This document shows, piece by piece, positions 9,133 to 16,569 of a stretch of 64,000 nucleotides of DNA (the first letter of the stretch is position 1; each line of letters begins with the position of its first letter). Location: assembly GCA_963824985.1 (NCBI GenBank), contig CAWGRQ010000008.1:28772-92771 (forward strand), given 5' to 3'. The DNA comes from JAFNAG01 sp963824985. GTDB taxonomy: Bacteria; Acidobacteriota; UBA6911. The translations under genes were made by a program, and so were the position numbers. The notes under the pieces are model-generated. The model was given only the letters and a program-made list of their open reading frames with translations, had not been told where the DNA came from and did not search any database.

Positions 9133-10497
9133 ATGAATTACCTACGCTCCAATCGCCAGAGTTTCGGCAAGGTCATTCTGGCTGTGCTGTTGATGTTGGC
9201 GCTCCAGCATGGAGTGGCCAGCGCCCAGTCTCCCACCCCCGTGATCACCGGCCTGCTTCCCGCTTCCGTGAGAGCCGGGGCGGCGGGATTCACCCTGAAT
9301 GTTCTGGGGAGCCAGTTCGTGACGGGCGCCGTTGTTCAGTGGAACGGTAGTAGCCGCCTTACCAGCTTTTTCAGTGCGCAGACTCTCGAAGCGACCGTCA
9401 CGGCAGAGGATGTTCAGACGGCCGGGACGGTCCAGATTACGGTGGTCAATCCTGGAAACGTAGTTTCCAATGCGTTTGCGTTTACGATCACTACCGCCAA
9501 CGCGGTGCCGGTCCTCACTGCCATCAGCCCCTTGAGCCAGCTGACCGGCGGGCCTGGATTCACCTTGCATGCTTACGGTCAGAACTTCACGACCCAATCC
9601 GTGGTGCGCTGGAACGGGGCGAACCGGGCGACCACATTCATCGACAGCGGCACCCTGACGGCGGAGATTCCAGGTACTGATATCGAAGAGCCGGGGACCG
9701 CGAGCATAACGGTCATCGACAACGCTCCCGGCGGTGGTGTTTCCGGCGCGATCATCTTCACAATCACCGAGTTTTCCCAGAAATATTTTCCCCAGGTGGC
9801 CGTTGACGGTGGCTATACGACGATCTTCACCCTCATTAACACCGGCACGACGAGCGACAGCGGGTTTCTGGTTCTGACCGACCAGTCAGGCAACCCGCTG
9901 ACGGTGACCTGCACCCGGACCTCGCAGCCTCCGGTGACCGGATCGAACTTCCCGATCGAGGTGCCCGCGGGCGGAATCGACATCCTGACCGTGACCGCGT
10001 TGGGGACCGGGACCCCGGTCCCCAAAGTCGGCTGGGCGCGGCTCGATTCGAGCAACGGCCTGCTGACCGGTGTGGCCACCTTCCAGACCAAACAGGGAAC
10101 CATCCTGACGTCGATTGCCGGCGTGCTTCCGGCGCCGCTGACCGCCGAAGGCACGATTCCTGTCGACAACGACGGCGGCGTCGGACGGCGCACCGGGTTT
10201 GCCATCGCCAATCCCGGTGCGAACGCCATCCATTTTCAAATTCGCGTGTTCGACCGCAACGGTGAAATGTCCGGCACCACGATCTCCCTGTCGCTCGGAC
10301 CCCACCAGCATATGGCTCGTTTCCTGGACGAATTCTCGAACCAGTATGTGACCTTCAACGGGTCCATGATGATTGTCGGCGACGGCATCGGGGATCAGTT
10401 CGCCTCGATCGCCTTGCTGATCAATCAGGGGCCGACAGGTCAAGGACTCATGTCGGTGATCCCGGTTATTCCGGGCATCATAATGACGCTCCCATAA
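9133..10497 (+). CDS. Secreted protein with two IPT/TIG domains
   Basis: 454 residues. An N-terminal signal peptide is visible (hydrophobic VILAVLLMLALQHGVASA, cleavage likely near VASAQS). Two IPT/TIG immunoglobulin-like repeats follow, PVITGLLPASVRAGAAGFTL (about 35-115) and PVLTAISPLSQLTGGPGFTL (about 120-205). The C-terminal part (about 210-454) is a beta-rich region with IFTLINTG and RRTGFAIANPG, a pattern common in acidobacterial secreted proteins. No catalytic motif is visible; a surface or matrix role is inferred. It has GAAAGGAAGC upstream of the ATG at 9133. Confidence 0.78.
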   Translation: MNYLRSNRQSFGKVILAVLLMLALQHGVASAQSPTPVITGLLPASVRAGAAGFTLNVLGSQFVTGAVVQWNGSSRLTSFFSAQTLEATVTAEDVQTAGTVQITVVNPGNVVSNAFAFTITTANAVPVLTAISPLSQLTGGPGFTLHAYGQNFTTQSVVRWNGANRATTFIDSGTLTAEIPGTDIEEPGTASITVIDNAPGGGVSGAIIFTITEFSQKYFPQVAVDGGYTTIFTLINTGTTSDSGFLVLTDQSGNPLTVTCTRTSQPPVTGSNFPIEVPAGGIDILTVTALGTGTPVPKVGWARLDSSNGLLTGVATFQTKQGTILTSIAGVLPAPLTAEGTIPVDNDGGVGRRTGFAIANPGANAIHFQIRVFDRNGEMSGTTISLSLGPHQHMARFLDEFSNQYVTFNGSMMIVGDGIGDQFASIALLINQGPTGQGLMSVIPVIPGIIMTLP

Positions 10498-10994
10498 CCC
10501 GCTTCATGCAGGAAGAATGGATCGCGAGCTATGTCAGGACACGGATGAATGCGGATCGACTCCGCGTTCCCCGGTGCCCTGAAAATTGGTTTTCCTGCGC
10601 GAATTCCCGAACTGCGCAGTCCGGTTGTTTCTGAGCGCATTCCGGGCTGATTGCTGTATAATGCCCACACAACCGCGCGTTTGGGGAGCTCGATGCGCGT
10701 CCGGTTCCGGAATTGGGGGGGCATGCGCATGTCTCCGCCGTTCCCCGCCGGGGGTGGCCGCCCAGACCTGTTTCCGGCGTATCAATCATCGCCGCGTACT
10801 GCAGTCCCCAGATCCTGGCGGTCTTGTAGGTCGTTGAGGTTCCAAAGGCATTCTGATTGCCGGCATCCAACGTTGAATCGCAGCAAATGTGGGAGACCAC
10901 TGGCAGCTCTGCGTTTCTGATGATAGGATGTTGCTCTCCAAAACCGGAACGGATAAGCACAGAGACTTTTTGAGGCGTGGGAGGGGTGACGATA
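10498..10994. other. Intergenic region and putative long leader of the pyrophosphatase gene
   Basis: No convincing gene. A TATAAT box sits at 10657-10662 (GCTGTATAATGCC), which would give hppA a leader of roughly 330 nt, but no good -35 is visible. On the minus strand at about 10780-10867 a short stretch reads NAFGTSTTYKTARIWGLQYA. This resembles the C-terminal end of Oar-like TonB receptors and may be a gene remnant. The hppA ribosome site GGAGGGG is at the right end. Confidence 0.4.
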
Positions 10995-13493
10995 ATGCGG
11001 ATTTTGCCATGCAGGGCGCCGAGACGGATGGGCAGATCCAGGATAGGCCGCACCGCTCTGCTGGTGGCGGCGATTTCCCTTATGTTGAGCATTGCCTGCC
11101 CGCTGGTCCTGGCGCAGGGTCCGCCTCTGGACCAGGCGGCAATCGCTCCTCATGAAGGTGGGGAAGCCAGCCTCAAGCTGCCCGATCTGAGCCAGGTCAG
11201 TTTCAGCAACATTAATGGCCGAACCCTGCTGAAGGGCGGTCTGTTGATGTGCCTGCTTGGACTGGGTTTCGGACTGGTGATCTTCAGGCACCTTAAAAAC
11301 CTACCCGTCCATGCCGCCATGCGGGAGATTTCGGAACTGATCTACGAAACCTGTAAAACCTATCTGATTACGCAGGGGAAGTTCATTCTGATTCTGGAAG
11401 CGTTCATCGGCATCATCATGGTCCTGTATTTCGGCTTTCTCCAGCACTTCGGGGCGATGAAGGTGGTGATTATCGTCATCTTCAGCCTGATCGGGATCGG
11501 AGGGAGTTACGGTGTGGCGTGGTTCGGCATCCGCATCAACACATTCGCCAACTCGCGTACCTCCTTTGCGAGCCTTCAAGGTCAACCCTTCCCCCTGTTT
11601 GCGATCCCTCTGAAGGCCGGAATGAGCATCGGGATGCTGCTGATCAGCGTCGAGCTTTTCATGATGCTCTGCATCCTGCTTTTCATCCCCGGTGATTATG
11701 CCGGGCCCTGCTTTATCGGTTTTGCCATTGGCGAGTCGCTCGGCGCGGCCGCGCTGCGCATTGCCGGGGGCATTTTTACCAAAATTGCGGATATCGGCTC
11801 TGACTTGATGAAGATCGTCTTCAACATCAAGGAAGACGATGCCCGCAATCCGGGCGTGATCGCCGATTGCACCGGCGACAACGCGGGCGACTCAGTCGGT
11901 CCGACGGCGGATGGTTTCGAGACCTATGGGGTTACCGGGGTTGCCTTGATTACGTTCATCCTCCTCGCGGTGCCCGAACAGGTAATCCAGGTCAAGCTGC
12001 TGGTGTGGATATTTGTCATGCGCATCATGATGATCGTGGCCAGTGGCCTGTCCTACCTCCTGAACCAGGCACTTGCCCGGCGCCGGTACAGCCATGCCGC
12101 GACCATGAATTTCGAGGCGCCGTTGACCTCTCTGGTCTGGCTGACTTCCGTGGTTTCGGTGGTGTTGACCTATCTGGTTTCCTTCAACCTGATCGCAGAT
12201 CTGGGAGATGGCAGTCTCTGGTGGAAGCTATCGACCATCATTTCGTGCGGCACGCTGGCCGGGGCTATCATTCCCGAGCTGGTCAAGGTCTTCACCTCGA
12301 CGAAATCGGCCCATGTCCGTGAGATTGTGGCCTCGGCCCGCGAGGGAGGGGCATCGCTGTGTGTGCTCTCCGGATTTGTGGCCGGGAACTTCAGCGCCTA
12401 TTGGCTGGGTCTTGTCATCGTGGCCCTGATGGGCATTGCGGACCTCATCAGCACCCTGGGCCTGAGCTCGCTCATGAGCGCGGCGCCGGTATTCGCATTC
12501 GGCCTGGTGGCCTTTGGCTTTCTCGGCATGGGTCCGGTTACCATTGCCGTCGATTCCTATGGTCCGGTTACCGATAACGCCCAGTCGGTTTTCGAGCTTT
12601 CCTTGATCGAAACCATCCCCGGAATCCGGGAGCAGCTCAAAAGAGACTACAACTTCGACGTTGACTTCGAATCCGCAAAACGGCTGCTTGAGGAGAATGA
12701 TGGCGCGGGAAATACCTTCAAGGCTACCGCTAAGCCCGTGCTGATCGGCACCGCAGTCGTGGGCGCCACAACCATGATCTTTTCCACCATTATTCTTCTC
12801 ACCGACGGTCTCAGCAAAAATCTGGAGAAACTGTCGATGCTGCACCCACCCTTCCTGCTTGGCCTGATCGTCGGCGGAGCGATGATTTACTGGTTTACCG
12901 GAGCATCAACCCAGGCCGTTACTACCGGCGCGTACCGCGCCGTCGAATTCATCAAGGCCAACATTCGGCTGGAGGGGGTCGAAAAGGCTTCTGTGGCCGA
13001 CAGTAAGAAAGTGGTGGAGATTTGTACCCAGTACGCCCAGCGCGGGATGTTCAACATCTTCCTCACCGTGTTTTTTGCCACGCTGGCCTTCGCTTTCCTG
13101 GAGCCTTTTTTCTTCATCGGCTACCTGATCTCGATTGCTCTGTTCGGTCTGTTCCAGGCGATTTTCATGGCCAACGCGGGAGGCGCCTGGGACAACGCGA
13201 AGAAGATCGTCGAGGTGAACCTCGGCGAGAAGGGGACGGCGTTGCATGCCGCCACGGTAGTGGGCGATACGGTCGGCGACCCCTTCAAGGACACATCTTC
13301 GGTGGCGATGAATCCCGTAATCAAGTTCACAACTCTGTTCGGCCTGCTGGCGGTGGAATTGGCGGTTGACATGATGACCGGTGTCAGTCCGCAGTTCACG
13401 CGGCTTCTGGCGGGCTTGTTCCTCGCAATTTCGATGGTGTTTGTATATCGGTCGTTTTACTGCATGCGCATTCGCTCCGGAGCTGCCCGATAG
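10995..13493 (+). CDS. hppA: Divergent membrane-bound proton-translocating pyrophosphatase
   Basis: About 832 residues with many membrane helices; GGAGGGG precedes the ATG at 10995. The substrate-site region reads KEDDARNPGVIADC followed by GDNAGDSVGPTADGFETYG, instead of the canonical EDDPRNPAVIAD with GDNVGD and AGMGADLFES. The key acidic residues are kept. GNTFKAT carries the lysine associated with K+-independence in canonical enzymes. A distinct group of evolutionarily divergent, Na+-regulated H+-pyrophosphatases with these properties is known, and this protein seems to belong there (inference). The N-terminus has an extra 70-80 residues with a signal-like hydrophobic stretch. It hydrolyses PPi to pump H+ across the inner membrane. 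Confidence 0.88.
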   Translation: MRILPCRAPRRMGRSRIGRTALLVAAISLMLSIACPLVLAQGPPLDQAAIAPHEGGEASLKLPDLSQVSFSNINGRTLLKGGLLMCLLGLGFGLVIFRHLKNLPVHAAMREISELIYETCKTYLITQGKFILILEAFIGIIMVLYFGFLQHFGAMKVVIIVIFSLIGIGGSYGVAWFGIRINTFANSRTSFASLQGQPFPLFAIPLKAGMSIGMLLISVELFMMLCILLFIPGDYAGPCFIGFAIGESLGAAALRIAGGIFTKIADIGSDLMKIVFNIKEDDARNPGVIADCTGDNAGDSVGPTADGFETYGVTGVALITFILLAVPEQVIQVKLLVWIFVMRIMMIVASGLSYLLNQALARRRYSHAATMNFEAPLTSLVWLTSVVSVVLTYLVSFNLIADLGDGSLWWKLSTIISCGTLAGAIIPELVKVFTSTKSAHVREIVASAREGGASLCVLSGFVAGNFSAYWLGLVIVALMGIADLISTLGLSSLMSAAPVFAFGLVAFGFLGMGPVTIAVDSYGPVTDNAQSVFELSLIETIPGIREQLKRDYNFDVDFESAKRLLEENDGAGNTFKATAKPVLIGTAVVGATTMIFSTIILLTDGLSKNLEKLSMLHPPFLLGLIVGGAMIYWFTGASTQAVTTGAYRAVEFIKANIRLEGVEKASVADSKKVVEICTQYAQRGMFNIFLTVFFATLAFAFLEPFFFIGYLISIALFGLFQAIFMANAGGAWDNAKKIVEVNLGEKGTALHAATVVGDTVGDPFKDTSSVAMNPVIKFTTLFGLLAVELAVDMMTGVSPQFTRLLAGLFLAISMVFVYRSFYCMRIRSGAAR

Positions 13494-13628
13494 TCGAGCC
13501 CTGGCGTCCATGACGAAGGGGTGTGCGGGCGGTTTCCCGGGGGAGGTTCGGCCCGGAAATTCGGGCCTGTGGAGGCGTCTGAAGTCCAAGCTGTCCAGTT
13601 AACCCAACCCGTATTGGAGGATCCTGCG

Positions 13629-14063
13629 ATGTTTAAAGAATTCAAGGAATTTGCGATGAAGGGGAATGTTCTCGACATGGCGGTCGGCATCATTATGGGG
13701 GTGGCTTTCGGCAAGATCATCACCTCGCTGGTGAATGATGTGATCATGCCCCCCATCGGCAAGCTGCTCGGCAACGTCGATTTTTCGAGTCTGTTCGTCA
13801 ATCTCGGTGCCGTGGATTACAAAACGATCGCCGAGGCCAAGACGGCGGGCGCCGCCACAATTAATTACGGGATTTTTCTCAATACCATCCTCGATTTTCT
13901 CATCGTGGCCTTCGTAATTTTCCTGATGGTCCGCCAGGTCAACAGACTCAAAAAAGCGCCGGAGGCGGCTCCGGCATCTACCAAGGATTGCGGGTTTTGT
14001 TTCCAGGCCATCCCGATCAAGGCAACCCGCTGCCCGCACTGCACTTCTGACCTGAAGGCCTGA
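13629..14063 (+). CDS. mscL: Large-conductance mechanosensitive channel with C-terminal zinc ribbon
   Basis: 144 residues. The N-terminal 110 residues are MscL: EFAMKGNVLDMAVGIIMGVAFG (first helix), VNDVIMPPIG, and a second helix NTILDFLIVAFVIFLMV. The C-terminus is unusual: C121-x2-C124 ... C135-x2-C138 (CGFCFQAIPIKATRCPHC) forms a zinc-ribbon-like module in place of the ordinary cytoplasmic helical bundle end. Start at 13629 is set by GGAGG about 9 nt upstream. The channel releases osmolytes on hypo-osmotic shock; the ribbon could tune gating or bind a partner, which is inference. Confidence 0.9.
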   Translation: MFKEFKEFAMKGNVLDMAVGIIMGVAFGKIITSLVNDVIMPPIGKLLGNVDFSSLFVNLGAVDYKTIAEAKTAGAATINYGIFLNTILDFLIVAFVIFLMVRQVNRLKKAPEAAPASTKDCGFCFQAIPIKATRCPHCTSDLKA

Positions 14064-14485
14064 CGCCAATCTACGCCGCCGGCCTGTCCAGGACTGAGCC
14101 GGCGGACGGGTTGCGCGAAAATCCGGCCTGATCGGCATAAGCAGTCCGTGAGGTTCGATTCCGGATGAGAAATCCCGGACGGCTGTTCACCAGGCTGTAT
14201 TTACACACATTTAACTCCGCTTATGATCCGAAACCTGTAACCTTTGAGGCCTGATTACGTATAACCTACGGGGTTGTCCGTTTAGATCGGATCGTTTCCG
14301 GTGGTATGGGACCGACGATTTTTATCGGCAAGCGCTTGATACTTTCCGATAGCATTGGCATCCTATTAAGTAGGCAGTTGCCTTTGACGGACTCTGGGGA
14401 GCGGGTCAGCCGCGGGCAGGTCATCCGGAAGGGCGCCGGGATACACTGGGTTACGGCGCCGTGAAGGCCAGGAGGAGCAGCGTAG
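14064..14485. other. Intergenic region, no gene seen
   Basis: About 420 nt between mscL and the TonB gene. It is less GC-rich than its flanks toward the right (TTGATACTTTCC near 14337). A GGTTCGATTCC string near 14152 resembles a tRNA T-loop, but no pairing arms were found. No repeats of the dispersed family, no clear terminator and no convincing -35/-10 pair were recognised. The TonB gene's ribosome site, AGGAGG, lies at the right end. Confidence 0.4.
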
Positions 14486-15676
14486 ATGACGTCAATGAGC
14501 CCGGACAGGATATCGCTTCTGAAAAGGTTGCGTAATTGGGTGTCCGGAGGAGCGCCTCCCCGACCGTCCCTTTTCCACTACGTGAATGACGAGCCGGAGC
14601 CCAGCATTCTTCCCGACCTGTGGAACATGCTGCGCCACCCAATCCGTTCTATTCGCGAGGATCGGGAAGCCCCGCGGACTCGCGCATCCCTGTTTCACTA
14701 CATTGAGCAGCCGGGAGAGTCGGGCGGGCCGCTCGATTGGAAAGATCTCCTCAAGGATCTGTTCACCGGCTATCGTTTTGCCGTTTTCATTCCCTCCCTT
14801 TGGTCCGATCAGCGGGAGCTTAATGAAGAGAGAGCCGCGCTACGCACGCGGCGGATGGAGGCGGGGGTGGCCTCCCTGATGATTCACATGATGATCGTCG
14901 GGGTCGCCATTTACATGGTGTACAAAGCCGAGGCCGAACCGCCTCCGACGGCGGATCCGGTCGTCTTCATCAGTTCCCCAATGAATCTTCCTTTCGAGGG
15001 GGATGGCCGTGAAGGGGGTGGAGGCGGTGGCGGCGGTAAACGGGAGAAGGAACCGCCATCCGGAGGGCGAATGCCGGACACCGCGCGGGTTCAATTCATG
15101 CCTCCCGATCCCGGACAGCCGAAACCGCTGGTTCCGACTGAGAATCCTCTGGATATGAAGGCAAGTGTGCAGATGCCGATCGATTTTCCGACCAATTCAG
15201 CCCTGCCGATCGGCGATATTACTGCCCCGCCCAGCGACCGCCCATCTTCCGGGCCGGGTTCCGGGGGCGGGATCGGTACCGGCACTGGAACGGGCGCAGG
15301 TCCGGGAACCGGACCCGGCGTGGGTCCGGGGAGCGGCGGCGGTTTTGGCGGCGGATCGGGAGGTGGCATCGGCTCCGGTATCGGCCCCTATGTGTCGGGT
15401 AACGGGGTGGCTGAGCCCATTGCCATTGAACAGCCCAAGCCTCCTTACACGGAAGACGCCCGGAAGAACCGCACCGAGGGGATCGTTCTGCTTCAGGTGA
15501 TCATCCGCGCCAACGGTAGAGTGGACGGGTTCAAGGTGATTAAAGGACTGGGTAACGGCCTGGATGAATCTGCGATCAACACCATTGCCACCAAATGGCG
15601 GTTCAAGCCGGCCACGTTTCGCGGCGTCCCGGTCGATTTTCAGGCGCAAATAGAAGTTACATTCCGGCTTTACTAA
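14486..15676 (+). CDS. tonB: TonB-family energy transducer with long cytoplasmic N-terminus
   Basis: 396 residues. Residues 1-130 are cytoplasmic and contain a duplicated motif, RPSLFHYVNDEPEPS and RASLFHYIEQPGES, about 40 residues apart. A single membrane helix follows (VASLMIHMMIVGVAIYMVY), then a periplasmic Pro/Gly-rich linker with long Gly runs (about 170-300). The TonB C-terminal domain is at about 305-396 (KPPYTEDARKNRTEGIVLLQ ... WRFKPATFRG). It links proton-motive force to outer-membrane receptors such as the one at 42.4-46.2 kb. An ExbD gene follows after 53 nt. The duplicated SLFHY motif is unlike a standard TonB. Confidence 0.88.
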   Translation: MTSMSPDRISLLKRLRNWVSGGAPPRPSLFHYVNDEPEPSILPDLWNMLRHPIRSIREDREAPRTRASLFHYIEQPGESGGPLDWKDLLKDLFTGYRFAVFIPSLWSDQRELNEERAALRTRRMEAGVASLMIHMMIVGVAIYMVYKAEAEPPPTADPVVFISSPMNLPFEGDGREGGGGGGGGKREKEPPSGGRMPDTARVQFMPPDPGQPKPLVPTENPLDMKASVQMPIDFPTNSALPIGDITAPPSDRPSSGPGSGGGIGTGTGTGAGPGTGPGVGPGSGGGFGGGSGGGIGSGIGPYVSGNGVAEPIAIEQPKPPYTEDARKNRTEGIVLLQVIIRANGRVDGFKVIKGLGNGLDESAINTIATKWRFKPATFRGVPVDFQAQIEVTFRLY

Positions 15677-15729
15677 AGAGGCCCCTCGCGGCGCGGCGAA
15701 GTCCGTGCCTCTTCGGGGAGACGAACCAT

Positions 15730-16179
15730 ATGGCCATGTCGGTTGGGAACAAGGGGTACAACTCGCAGATCAATATCACCCCCTATATTGATATCCTGCT
15801 CGTTTTGCTCATTATTTTCATGGTCTCCTCCCCGATGAAAAAGTTCGATCAGGAGGTCAGGGTGCCGAAGCCGGCGCCGGTCCAGCAGAAAGACGTCAAA
15901 TCGGATTCGGTTATCGTTGAGGTCGATCTCAATCACGATATCCGCATCAATCAGCTGCCCGTAACCCTGGACGATCTGCAGGCGACTCTCTACGCCGTAT
16001 ATAGCGGGCGAGTGGATAAAAACCTGTTCATCCGCGGCGATGCCGGATTGGATTACGGGTATGTCTTCCAGATTCTGGATATCGCCAAACGCTCCGGTGT
16101 CGGCGACATCGCGCTGCTGGATAAGCAGGCTGCCAGGAGTGAGCCGGCCAAGGCATCCGTTACCTCCGGTACCAACTGA
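15730..16179 (+). CDS. exbD: ExbD/TolR-family biopolymer transport protein
   Basis: 149 residues; start at 15730 with GGGGAG upstream. One N-terminal membrane helix carries the conserved Asp (NITPYIDILLVLLIIFMVSS), followed by a periplasmic domain ending in RSGVGDIALLDKQ. ExbD couples proton flow to TonB movement. No ExbB/TolQ gene is next to it, so the stator partner must be encoded elsewhere. The downstream palindromic repeat at 16277-16380, with T-rich ends, probably also terminates this transcript. Confidence 0.9.
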   Translation: MAMSVGNKGYNSQINITPYIDILLVLLIIFMVSSPMKKFDQEVRVPKPAPVQQKDVKSDSVIVEVDLNHDIRINQLPVTLDDLQATLYAVYSGRVDKNLFIRGDAGLDYGYVFQILDIAKRSGVGDIALLDKQAARSEPAKASVTSGTN

Positions 16180-16276
16180 TTTCCACCCGCGAGTCTTTCC
16201 CTCCGGGAAATTATCCTCGGCCGCAAAACCTGTGGGTCAACTCCGGCTCCGCTTTTGGTGTGAATTGGGGCAAAAA

Positions 16277-16380
16277 GCAAAAAACGCCACGGATTTCACG
16301 GATTACACAGATTCAAAAAGCTGATTGAGAATATTTTTTGACAAATCTGTGAAATCCGTGAAATCCGTGGCGTTTTTTGC
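16277..16380. repeat. Dispersed palindromic repeat, copy 1 (short form), terminator-like
   Basis: The 37-nt ends 16277-16313 and 16344-16380 are inverted copies with a single mismatch, each containing CGCCACGGATTTCACGGATT. They enclose a 30-nt spacer that includes ATATTTTTTG. The outer edges are runs of A and T, so the hairpin could terminate transcription in both directions. It belongs to the same family as the copies near 24.5, 28.2, 37.3 and 42.2 kb but lacks the shared internal core of the long copies. Confidence 0.88.
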
Positions 16381-16569
16381 TTTGATCTCCCCAGGAGTGT
16401 CTCTCGCTTCTTACAGCCATCGCTCCCGGCAGAGTGGAAATGCTGTAACTCTTAATGTATCATCGCTCCAGTCTTGATTGGGGCACTCATTCGGAGATGG
16501 CTCTCATTGAAAACCGGACAGGATTCGTTGACGGATTCCGGAAGGCAATCGGAAGCTGGTCTGGTTTCG

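Noticed and set aside
10529..11291. Minus-strand hypothetical genes upstream of hppA
   Set aside because: They overlap the hppA 5' end, have no ribosome sites and only a short receptor-like fragment.
14148..14175. tRNA-like T-loop string GGTTCGATTCC
   Set aside because: No complementary T-stem, acceptor or anticodon arm could be built around it.
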